Shown piece after piece: positions 42,884 to 50,779 of a DNA stretch of 61,242 nt (positions are counted from its first letter, which is position 1; each line of letters begins with the position of its first letter). A program made the position numbers and the translations under genes. The notes below the pieces were generated by a model. It worked only from the letters and a program-made list of their open reading frames with translations. It did no database searches and was not told the DNA's origin. Source of the stretch: an uncultured Bacteroidota bacterium (GTDB lineage: Bacteria; Bacteroidota; Bacteroidia; Bacteroidales; F082); assembly GCA_903957365.1 (NCBI GenBank), contig CAJBPB010000371.1:1-61242 (forward strand), given 5' to 3'.

Positions 42884-44518
42884 CTATAAACTTTCCTCCT
42901 CTTTTTCATCATCAAACAAGCTTTCATCGAGCAGGGTAGGTTCGGCAGCATAAGGCAGTACATGCACTTTTCTTAACTTGCGTTCGATGGCACGGGTACG
43001 CGAACCCACTAGTGTATCAATCTCGTTTCCGGCTTCGGTGATTTTCTTCTGGGCCTTTTCGAGGATGCCGCCAAACTTCCCGAATTCTGTTTTTACTTCG
43101 CCCAGAATCTGCCATACTTCACTGCTGCGTTGCTGTATCGCAAGGGTTTTGAATCCCATTTGAAGACTGTTTAAAATGGCTGCCAGCGTAGTCGGACCCG
43201 TGATGATGATCTTGAATTCGCGTTGTAATTGTTCAATCAGATCGGTGTTGCGCACCACTTCGGCATATAATCCCTCGATAGGCAGAAACATAATTCCGAA
43301 ATCGGTGGTGAAAGGCGGATCGAGATATTTGTCGCGGATATCTTTGGCAAATTTCCGGATGGAAGTGGCAAGTGTTTTGGTCGCTTCTTCCACCTTGACC
43401 GGATTGGCCTCATCATAAGCGATCTGCAACAGGTGATAGGCTTCCTGCGGAAATTTGGCGTCAATCGGCAGATACACATGGCCATCTTTTATATCACGTC
43501 CCGGTAGTTTAATGGCAAACTCAACAAAATCGCCACTCGTTTTTTTGGTTTTCACATTGGCCTGGTATTGTTCGGGTGCCATGATCTGTTCGAGGATATT
43601 ACCCAACTGAATTTCACCCATCACACCACGGGTTTTCACATTCGATAATACCCGTTTGAGTCCTCCTACATCGGAGGCAAGCGTTTGCATTTCGCCCAAT
43701 CCTTTCTGCACACTTTCGAGTTGTTTGCTGACGAGTTCGAATGATTGTCCGAGTCGGGTTTCAAGTGTTTTTTGCAGTTTCTCATCAACGGTTTCGCGCA
43801 TCTTCTCAAGCTTTTGCTCTGTAATATTTACCAACTCGCCCTGTTTTGTATTCAGTTCGTCGAACTTCAACTTTTGCATATCATTGAATTCCTTTACGTT
43901 GGCCGAGAATGATTCGCGGAAATCTTTCAGCGAATTTTCGAGAGATGCACGACTTTCCAGGATGTTGGTTCTGAAATGTTCGGCCAGCTGGTTCAGTTTC
44001 TCATCGAGCTTGGCTGTTACAGCTTCCAACTGTTTAATGGTCAGTGTGTTTTGTTCTTTTTGCTGGTTACTGCTTTCGTCGGCACGTTCTTTAATCCTGT
44101 CGTTGATAAAAACAAAACTGCGATTGAGTTCGTCGCGGTTCTCTTTGTTGCTCTTCTCGTTTTTCTCGGTGAGAACAGTCAGTTTCTCTTCCAGCGTTTT
44201 ATTAAGTACAGCGATATTACGTTCGTTTTGTTCGCGCATACCATTCAGTTGGTCTGTCTGGTTGCGTGAAATCTCGCGTAAAGTCTCTAAAAAAGTCTGC
44301 TGGAAAGTAGCCAGTGTTTTGGACAGTTCTTCCCGGTTTTGTTTAAAGCCTTCATTCACAACCAATTCCATACGATTTAGGTTGCGATCCATGAATTCGA
44401 ATCGTTTTTCTATTTCAGAAGACAATCCGTTTTCTGCGCTTTTTGCCGACAGTTTAACGAGAATAAAAACTGTAATGAGAATTGTTAAAGCTAATAATGA
44501 GATGATTAGGATTTCCAT
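42884..44518 (-). CDS. rmuC: RmuC-family DNA recombination protein
   Basis: 544-residue membrane-anchored protein. An N-terminal transmembrane helix (ILIISLLALTILITVFILV) is followed by a long coiled coil (about 30-285) and the RmuC domain (about 290-500: GGLKRVLSNVKTRGVMGE, GRDIKDGHVYLPIDAKFP, FLPIEGLYAEVVRN), which has a restriction-endonuclease-like core (IDAKFP) in related families. RmuC limits DNA inversions and rearrangements at short inverted repeats in E. coli by an unclear mechanism. The C-terminal 60 residues (EKAQKKITEAGNEIDTLV to EEESL) are the part found again as two decayed copies at 17327-17612 and 19447-19548. Confidence 0.92.
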   Translation of the reverse strand: MEILIISLLALTILITVFILVKLSAKSAENGLSSEIEKRFEFMDRNLNRMELVVNEGFKQNREELSKTLATFQQTFLETLREISRNQTDQLNGMREQNERNIAVLNKTLEEKLTVLTEKNEKSNKENRDELNRSFVFINDRIKERADESSNQQKEQNTLTIKQLEAVTAKLDEKLNQLAEHFRTNILESRASLENSLKDFRESFSANVKEFNDMQKLKFDELNTKQGELVNITEQKLEKMRETVDEKLQKTLETRLGQSFELVSKQLESVQKGLGEMQTLASDVGGLKRVLSNVKTRGVMGEIQLGNILEQIMAPEQYQANVKTKKTSGDFVEFAIKLPGRDIKDGHVYLPIDAKFPQEAYHLLQIAYDEANPVKVEEATKTLATSIRKFAKDIRDKYLDPPFTTDFGIMFLPIEGLYAEVVRNTDLIEQLQREFKIIITGPTTLAAILNSLQMGFKTLAIQQRSSEVWQILGEVKTEFGKFGGILEKAQKKITEAGNEIDTLVGSRTRAIERKLRKVHVLPYAAEPTLLDESLFDDEKEEESL

Positions 44519-44779
44519 AATGGGGTCTGGCTTCGATAATAATACTGCAAGTTTAGTGATTTCCTTTTAATCGGGAGACCACTGATTGCACTTAGAAATA
44601 GACTAAAATTTATCCTTTGGCATTTTTTTGTGAATGATGCCCAAATGCTTCGTTGAAATCTCTGTTAAAAAAGCTGATGTTAACATCAAATTCGCTTTGT
44701 CTGAAGATTAAATTCTTCGAAAGACTGTTCAAAAATAAAATCCAGACAGTTTCTTCTTCTGAAGAAAAATAGGTTTTTG

Positions 44780-45841
44780 TCAGATTTCAATAAAATTTAT
44801 TACGCTTGCCTTGAAACTGATCCATACAATTTTTCCTATAGTCAGTTGTAGTTTTTCCATTGAGTGATAGGATATCCGCGCGGTGATTTCCAGACCAATA
44901 TCAATCACAATTTCCATCCCCGAAATGATTGGATATATATCGGTAACAATGCCACTAAAGTTGTTGACAGCACTTGAGTTAAGTCTTTCTTCCGAAATGA
45001 TTACCGCATCGTCCGGGACAATAATATGGCCATGGGTATCAGTTTTATATTCGGTTGGAACTAAGATTCGAAGCCCTGAAGTTTCAAATATTTTTAGTTG
45101 GTTATCAACATCAACAGAAACAATCTGACCACTGAAAAAATTCTTTGATCCGATGAAACTGGCGACAAAACCAGATTTAGGATTATGAAAAACATCATGT
45201 GGTGAGCCGGTCTGGATGATTGTGCCTTTTTCGATGATACTGATTTTATTAGACAGTGCCAGAGCTTCTTCATAATCGTGTGTCACGTGAATAATGGTTT
45301 GCCCTTTTTGATTTAGTTTTCTTAACAATGCCAGCATCCCTTTTCGAAGCTGGACATCAAGAAATGAAAGTGGTTCATCGAGTAAAAGAATCTGTGGATA
45401 GGTGGCCAGAGCGCGCGCTATGGTTACCCTTTGTATTTCTCCGCCTGAAAGATTTGAGATATTTCTGTTCAGTATATGCGTGATCTCAGTATCTTCAGCC
45501 AGCTGTTTCACTTCATATTCAATGAATTCCTTTTTATGTTTGCGGGTGTGTAAGGGATAGGCAATGTTTTCGAAAACTGAAAGATGAGGAAAAAGTGTTG
45601 GTTTCTGGTAAACGATACCAATGTTCCGATCCTGAACAGGCGTTTTCAGTAAGTCCTTGTCATTCAAAAAAATACTTCCGCTGTCAGGTAGAATGAATCC
45701 TGTAATAATCTCCAGCAACATCGATTTTCCGGCGCCAGACTCACCGATAAGTACAAAATAGTCGCCTTTACTGATTGAAATATTAATATCAATCAGCGAA
45801 AAACTACCTGTTGTTTTGTTAATTTTATCTATTCTCAGCAT
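44780..45841 (-). CDS. wtpC: Tungstate/molybdate ABC transporter, ATP-binding subunit
   Basis: 353-residue ATPase of the ModC/WtpC group, which powers oxyanion import at the inner membrane. Walker A GESGAGKS (33-40), Q-loop YQK (78-80), signature LSGGE (131-135), Walker B ILLLDE (Asp155, Glu156) and switch His188 are intact. The C-terminal 110 residues form a TOBE/MOP-type domain (FFSGQIVSVDVDNQLKIFE, FSGIVTDIYPIISGMEIVI), used in some ModC proteins for oxyanion sensing. It overlaps the permease gene by 17 bases. Choice of W over Mo follows from WtpA. Confidence 0.88.
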   Translation of the reverse strand: MLRIDKINKTTGSFSLIDINISISKGDYFVLIGESGAGKSMLLEIITGFILPDSGSIFLNDKDLLKTPVQDRNIGIVYQKPTLFPHLSVFENIAYPLHTRKHKKEFIEYEVKQLAEDTEITHILNRNISNLSGGEIQRVTIARALATYPQILLLDEPLSFLDVQLRKGMLALLRKLNQKGQTIIHVTHDYEEALALSNKISIIEKGTIIQTGSPHDVFHNPKSGFVASFIGSKNFFSGQIVSVDVDNQLKIFETSGLRILVPTEYKTDTHGHIIVPDDAVIISEERLNSSAVNNFSGIVTDIYPIISGMEIVIDIGLEITARISYHSMEKLQLTIGKIVWISFKASVINFIEI

Positions 45842-46619
45842 TGCTGTTTTTTTTTGAAATCAGATTCATCGCGATGAAGAGGAGTAAACAGATACAAATA
45901 AACAATACAGTAACAGGTCTGGCATAGGTCAGACCATACGAATTGAACCGTTCGAAAATCATTACCGGGGTAATCATCGGGTGATAAGCGATGATTATGA
46001 CTGCGCCAAATTCACTTAATCCGCGGCCCCACATCATGATAAGTCCTGTAAGAATACCTCTCCATGCCAATGGAAGCGTGATGGTAAAAAACACCCTTGT
46101 TTTTGAAGCGCCAAGGTTCAATGCTACTTTTTCGAGGCGTTCGGGTACACTTATAAATCCGTCGATGGCGGCATTCAGTAAATATGGAAGACTAACAAAT
46201 GCCATCGCCACAACGATACCGGCCGGATTGTTTACAAAACTGAATCCTATCGTGTCGGCCAGTTTTCCCATGGGTGTATCTCTTGAAATAATGCCCAGGA
46301 GTGCGATGCCTGCCGCTGAATGTGGAATGATGACCGGTATATTGATGATGCCTCGCAGCAGTTTCTTTAGAACGAAATTTTTTCTTGCCAGTAAATACGC
46401 CAGCGGTATGGCTCCAAATGAAAAAACAAGTGTTGCGGTGATGGAAGTGAAAATAGTCAGCCAGATACTTTTTTGAACCTCTGTTTCAGATGCGGCTTCA
46501 AACAAATCCATCGGACTTGTAGAGATAAACATTCCTACAAGTGGAGCTATTATAAAAAGCAACAATAATCCTCCCAGAAAACTGAAAATCAAGGATATAT
46601 TATCTGTATTTTTTATCAT
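45825..46619 (-). CDS. wtpB: Tungstate/molybdate ABC transporter, permease subunit
   Basis: 264-residue inner-membrane permease with six predicted helices and the binding-protein-dependent transport EAA loop (EKVALNLGASKTRVFFTITLPLAWRGILTG). MIMWGRGLSEFGAVIIIAYHP is a strong ModB/WtpB-type motif. It overlaps wtpC, so the two are translationally coupled, and lies 65 bp downstream of the YD-like gene. Confidence 0.88.
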   Translation of the reverse strand: MIKNTDNISLIFSFLGGLLLLFIIAPLVGMFISTSPMDLFEAASETEVQKSIWLTIFTSITATLVFSFGAIPLAYLLARKNFVLKKLLRGIINIPVIIPHSAAGIALLGIISRDTPMGKLADTIGFSFVNNPAGIVVAMAFVSLPYLLNAAIDGFISVPERLEKVALNLGASKTRVFFTITLPLAWRGILTGLIMMWGRGLSEFGAVIIIAYHPMITPVMIFERFNSYGLTYARPVTVLFICICLLLFIAMNLISKKNSNAENR

Positions 46620-46684
46620 TTAGTATTGGATTCACTGTGTTTCTCCTTTTGGAATGCTTTGTTTTTCGTTGTCGAAATACAAGA

Positions 46685-47458
46685 TTAATCGTAATATTTT
46701 ATTTCTCTTTCCAGTATATTTACTGCTTTTCCATCAATGAATTTTGTTTTTACAATCCAGTTATTTCTGGTATCATAAACATAACTGAATGTGATGATGC
46801 CATTAAGCGAATTGTCTGACTTGAAGCTTTTTTCTTCGATGAGATTCTGAAGAAAATCATAACTATAAGTAATCCTCTTTTCAAAGATTCCGGCAGCGTC
46901 AAAACGTTTGTTTTCGGTTTTGAGTTTGTTTTTATCATACGCATAGGTGAATCTTTTCTTCAAATTTCCATCTTTATCAAAACTATTGTCTTCAATGATA
47001 TTTCCTTCTTTGTCATAAGTGAATTTAATAAGTGTCTCGGTTTCACCATTGCTGCCAAAACTTTCATCTTCGATTAAAAGACCCTGTGAATCATATACAT
47101 AACCGATGGTACGAAGTAGTTCTTTGTCGTTGATATATTGAACTTCTTCTATTCTTCTGTTCTTGTCATCGTATTTATAAGTGTAATTTTTAAGTATTTT
47201 ACCATCAATACCGTATTTTGTGTCAACTGTCTTGTTTCCGGCATCATTAAACTCATTTATAAAATAGTATTCTGCACCGTCTTTTACAATCTCACCATTT
47301 TTTTCAATCACCCGATAAGAAGTTTCCTTGATCGTGTTTACTTTGCCCTGCAAATTCCATTTGTAATAATCCGTATTTTGAGCTGGAAGAAATACAGGAA
47401 GTAATAAGAATAACAGACTGACTTTGATCTTTTCTCTGAATAATGGTTTCATTTTCAT
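46685..47458 (-). CDS. Secreted YD/RHS-like repeat protein inside the wtp operon
   Basis: 257-residue exported protein. Signal peptide (VSLLFLLLPVFLPAQ) followed by about eight short tandem repeats of the pattern T-Y-x-YD-x-x-x-N-x-I-E-E-x-x-F/Y-x-D-G (YTYKYDDKNRRIEEVQY, FTYDKEGNIIEDNSF, YSYDFLQNLIEEKSF), like the YD repeats of RHS proteins, which form beta strips. No toxin or autoprotease domain is attached. It sits between wtpA and wtpB on the same strand. A role with the transporter is possible but nothing in the sequence shows it. Confidence 0.75.
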   Translation of the reverse strand: MKMKPLFREKIKVSLLFLLLPVFLPAQNTDYYKWNLQGKVNTIKETSYRVIEKNGEIVKDGAEYYFINEFNDAGNKTVDTKYGIDGKILKNYTYKYDDKNRRIEEVQYINDKELLRTIGYVYDSQGLLIEDESFGSNGETETLIKFTYDKEGNIIEDNSFDKDGNLKKRFTYAYDKNKLKTENKRFDAAGIFEKRITYSYDFLQNLIEEKSFKSDNSLNGIITFSYVYDTRNNWIVKTKFIDGKAVNILEREIKYYD

Positions 47459-47480
47459 TATATTAAGTTTTTTTATGAAT

Positions 47481-48473
47481 TTATTTAGTAGGATTCGTCG
47501 CGAAGATCTTCAATGCAACAGGTATTTTGTCAAACGTATTTGTAACTGATGGGACCATTGATGGCTGCCCCGATTTTTCCATGATTGCCATACCTTTATC
47601 TTTTGAAAGTAGAAATTTAGCGAAAGCAAGCGCTGCAGGTTTATTCGGTGCATTATGGAGAATTGTAATACCATACACCATGGGTTCACCTTTCAGGATA
47701 TTTTTTTCGCCTGGTTTCTTACCATTAATCTCAACAGTGGCTGTATTGTATAATTCAGTAAAATCAGGATTCTTCAGGTTAATCTCATCAGGAAGCAAGA
47801 TGTATTTCAGATGGTGCTGAACAGCCAGCGACCTGTAAAGAAAAATAAAATCTAAATTACCTGTTTCGAGTAAAGCCAGCAGGTCGGTTTCTTTTTGTCG
47901 CATATTGTTTTGATTTTTGCTTAACAATTTATCCGACAATCCTTTATGCTTATAATGTTTTTCGGCCAGTTTAGTAACCATCACAGTTCTGTACCCACAT
48001 GGGTCTGAATTTGGATCGGCTCGTCCAATCTGCACATCATCCTCTAGCATGATATTGTACCAGTTCGCTGCTGTAATTTCATTGCTTTTTCTCGATTTAG
48101 CAGTGAAGACAATGGCCATTTCATTGGAAGCAAATCTGATGTTCCAATCTGCAAATTCAGGTATCAGCATTTTATCAATTACTGCATAATCAGCAGACGC
48201 CATTATATCGCATGGTTTATTCAGGTCAGTGATTTTTCGCGCTGATTCAACACTTCCTGCAGCTTCCAGCATGATATTTATCTGAGGATTTTCAAGTTTG
48301 AATGCAGATGAAATTTCTTTAATCGGAACTGATAGACTTCCTGCATGAAAAATGACAAGATCTCCCGAAAGTGATTCAGTCTGATCTTTGCGGTTTGTCG
48401 CACAACCAAATAAAACGGTCGCTATTGTCAAAACCAATGACGCATGTAGAAGCAAAACAATTGATTTCTTCAT
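47481..48473 (-). CDS. wtpA: Tungstate/molybdate-binding lipoprotein
   Basis: About 330 residues from the ATG at 48473 (MKKSIVLLLHASL), preferred over 48506 because a TAnnTTTG box lies at 48512-48519 and would place the transcript start at or after the upstream ATG. Lipobox LFGC anchors the protein. The type II periplasmic-binding fold has WtpA/ModA hallmarks: VIFHAGSLSVPIKEI, AAGSVESARKI, DIMASADYAVI, and RADPNSDPCGYRT, the oxyanion-site motif typical of WtpA. It delivers tungstate or molybdate to WtpBC. W preference is inferred from WtpA similarity. It is the first gene of the operon. Confidence 0.87.
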   Translation of the reverse strand: MKKSIVLLLHASLVLTIATVLFGCATNRKDQTESLSGDLVIFHAGSLSVPIKEISSAFKLENPQINIMLEAAGSVESARKITDLNKPCDIMASADYAVIDKMLIPEFADWNIRFASNEMAIVFTAKSRKSNEITAANWYNIMLEDDVQIGRADPNSDPCGYRTVMVTKLAEKHYKHKGLSDKLLSKNQNNMRQKETDLLALLETGNLDFIFLYRSLAVQHHLKYILLPDEINLKNPDFTELYNTATVEINGKKPGEKNILKGEPMVYGITILHNAPNKPAALAFAKFLLSKDKGMAIMEKSGQPSMVPSVTNTFDKIPVALKIFATNPTK

Positions 48474-48507
48474 TTCCGGATTTGATCGATATGAATATTT
48501 CGACATA

Positions 48508-48533
48508 ACGACAAATATAGGTTAATTTGTCGT
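48508..48533. promoter_or_regulatory. wtpA promoter with perfect 9-bp inverted repeat
   Basis: ACGACAAAT (48508-48516), 8-nt spacer, ATTTGTCGT (48525-48533). The left arm contains CAAATATA (48512-48519), which on the minus strand reads TATATTTG, the -7 box of wtpA. A dimeric repressor binding here would block the promoter. It is a natural candidate for an oxyanion-responsive operator, but the regulator is not in the window. Confidence 0.55.
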
Positions 48534-48697
48534 TTAAGGTGAAAAGAAAAAAGAAGGATTTGTATTATTCTCTGTATTCCCGGGAAAACCTCAGACCATC
48601 CAGATTACTGTTCTTACATTTTAAGATTAATGAATTGAAAAGACAGTTCAGATTTCAAATGATGATTGGTCAAAATGATCACACTAGTATTGTCGCG

Positions 48698-49618
48698 TCA
48701 TTGTTTCATCAGGCTTTTCATTGTGGTTTTGTCTTTTGTCGATATTCTGACTGCATACATTCCATTCGCCAAAAAACTTAAGTCGATTTCATTATACACA
48801 TCACCCATTTTAGTTTGCAATATGCAATCGCCCAATGTGTTGTAAAGTTGAATCTCCAATAGCTGGCTATATGGATTTTCAATGATTACTTTAGTGTCAG
48901 CCGGATTAGGATACAATTTAATTTTATCAAGTTTATTCATTTCACCAAGGTTAGTCTCGACATCTTTTATACAACGGACGCTGACTCCATATTTCTTATT
49001 GACCTGATTATAATCTATCCCTGTAAATAAATACCACATATACAGACCGATGGCAAGCGAATTATTGTAATTGGTAGCGGTCCACCAAAGTCCGTTTTCT
49101 TTAATAACCCTGAAGTCGTTCACCGGATCGCGCATTCCGCCCGGCAGTCCGGTAAATCTGCTGCTGTTTGTGGCACCGGTGTTCGGGCTTTTCCAGTGGA
49201 GTGTGCCAGCTTCTTTCATCTTTCCTCCTGCAACAGCATTTCCTCCCAGAAATTCCTCTGCACTTAACCACTCCGCTGAAGTAGAGACATGCCAGTCAGT
49301 CGGACAAATATGGTTATCACTATTTACTGCATACCAGTTATACAAAACACCATAAACAGAATCATTTGTGGCCGAATCGTTGTTGTAATAGCACCTGGCG
49401 CCTGTTGTCAATGTCTTCCAAATTGAGAAATCGGTAATGTTTGGGATCTCGACCCCGTTGTTGTAATGGGTCACTTTCAGGTTTTGTTTCATCCAGACCT
49501 GTGTTCCGATATTCACTGTATCATACACATTACCATCATAATCGGTAACTGTTTGTGCCTGATTTTTTACTATTGAAAAAACAAGCATTGCCAAAAGTAA
49601 AATTGTTTTTTTCATCAT
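48698..49618 (-). CDS. T9SS-secreted FISUMP-domain protein
   Basis: 306-residue exported protein. Signal peptide (ending KNQAQ), then a FISUMP domain (Fibrobacter succinogenes major paralogous domain, about 25-215): YDGNVYDTVNIGTQVWMKQNLKV, YGVLYNWYAV, CPTDWHVSTSAEWLSAEEFLGG, GLWWTAT and VRCIKD. A type A T9SS domain follows (KLYPNPADTKVIIENP to MKSLMKQ). FISUMP is related to sulfatase-modifying/formylglycine-fold lectin-like modules; its role is unknown. Confidence 0.88.
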   Translation of the reverse strand: MMKKTILLLAMLVFSIVKNQAQTVTDYDGNVYDTVNIGTQVWMKQNLKVTHYNNGVEIPNITDFSIWKTLTTGARCYYNNDSATNDSVYGVLYNWYAVNSDNHICPTDWHVSTSAEWLSAEEFLGGNAVAGGKMKEAGTLHWKSPNTGATNSSRFTGLPGGMRDPVNDFRVIKENGLWWTATNYNNSLAIGLYMWYLFTGIDYNQVNKKYGVSVRCIKDVETNLGEMNKLDKIKLYPNPADTKVIIENPYSQLLEIQLYNTLGDCILQTKMGDVYNEIDLSFLANGMYAVRISTKDKTTMKSLMKQ

Positions 49619-49975
49619 CGTACAATTTAGTTGTTGAAATTTGTGAACGTAATTATCTGATTGCTTGCATTATAATCACTAATACAAGCTGTTTTTTTTC
49701 GGAAAGACCAGATTTTACAAGTTGTAGTTGGTCCGGGATGAGACTCAACGCGGTTTTTATATGTTATCGTTCCGTTCATCGAACAGGCAATAATAATCAA
49801 AGATAATACTACTGAGATGCTTTTTCCAAATAATATTCAAGTGATTATTTCAATATATTCATAGAAGAGGACCATTGATTTAAATTGTTTGGATAAAACC
49901 TATGAAATTACAATCAGACTTACTAATTTTGCAATCCTAGAAAATTTAAAAAATAAATCTAAATACCTGATAATC
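49619..49975. other. Divergent intergenic region before yebC
   Basis: 357 bases between the FISUMP gene (minus) and yebC (plus). TAATTTTG at 49924-49931 matches the -7 consensus for yebC and supports the start at 49976. No -33 at the right distance. Nothing else recognised. Confidence 0.4.
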
Positions 49976-50686
49976 ATGGGAAGAGCATTTGAATACCGCA
50001 GGGCATCAAAGGAGAAACGCTGGGCAAATATGTCGAAAGTATTTCCGAAAATGGGCAAATTGATCACCATCGCTGCAAAAGAAGGTGGCCCCGACCCAAA
50101 TATGAATGCCAAACTGCGTAATGCCATTCAGAATGCCAAGGCTGAAAATATGCCAAAAGACAATATCGATGCTGCAATCAAACGCGCTGCAGGCAAAGAT
50201 GCTGAAACCATGGTCGAAATCACTTATGAAGGCAAAGGACCACATGGTGTACTTGTTTTTGTTGAGTGCGCCACTGATAACACCACCCGCACTGTTGCCA
50301 ATGTGAAATCGTATTTTAACAAATCCGGTGGTAGTTTCGTGCCAATGGGTTCACTCGAATTCATGTTTACACGTAAATGTGTATTTGAATTCAAAATGCC
50401 GGCCGGTAAAAACATCGATGATCTTGAACTGGAGCTGATTGATGCCGGATTGGAAGAGATTGAAACACATGAAGATATCACGTATGCTTACGCTGATTTT
50501 ACAAATTTCGGACAATTGCATGCTGCACTTGAAGAACTGGGAATTGAAATTTCAAAATCAGATCTGCAGCGTTTTCCAAATACACCTGTTCAGTTTACAG
50601 AAGAACAGATGGTCGATATCGAAAAACTGATCGACAAAATTGAGGAAGATGACGATGTACAGGCTGTTTTTACGAATATCGGATAA
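49976..50686 (+). CDS. yebC: YebC/PmpR-family regulator / translation factor
   Basis: 236-residue cytoplasmic protein of the conserved YebC family. The true start is the ATG at 49976 ([20 protein letters not shown]); the open frame upstream lacks family sequence and a -7 box lies in it. Characteristic parts: [56 protein letters not shown], and the C-terminal DVQAVFTNI. YebC proteins have been described as DNA-binding regulators and, more recently, as factors relieving ribosome stalling at proline stretches. A strong hairpin terminator follows. Confidence 0.95.
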   Translation: MGRAFEYRRASKEKRWANMSKVFPKMGKLITIAAKEGGPDPNMNAKLRNAIQNAKAENMPKDNIDAAIKRAAGKDAETMVEITYEGKGPHGVLVFVECATDNTTRTVANVKSYFNKSGGSFVPMGSLEFMFTRKCVFEFKMPAGKNIDDLELELIDAGLEEIETHEDITYAYADFTNFGQLHAALEELGIEISKSDLQRFPNTPVQFTEEQMVDIEKLIDKIEEDDDVQAVFTNIG

Positions 50687-50706
50687 ACTCATCCGTTGAA
50701 TACAAC

Positions 50707-50748
50707 AACAAAAATGGCCGTCAGATTTTTCTGACGGCCATTTTTGTT
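50707..50748. terminator. Strong bidirectional terminator after yebC
   Basis: A perfect 19-bp stem (50707-50725 with 50730-50748, core ATGGCCGTCAGA) closes a TTTT loop, with A-rich and T-rich flanks. It lies between convergent yebC and the S8 protease gene. Confidence 0.93.
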
Positions 50749-50779
50749 CATACGAATTCAGTAGTTAATTCGTGCATAC

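Noticed and set aside
43656-44570. 304-codon open frame on the plus strand opposite rmuC
   Set aside because: Serine-rich antisense shadow of the rmuC coiled coil; no start context or family signal, and rmuC itself is strongly supported.
49889-49975. N-terminal extension of YebC
   Set aside because: YebC proteins begin with MGRAFE-like sequence at 49976; a -7 promoter element lies inside the extension.
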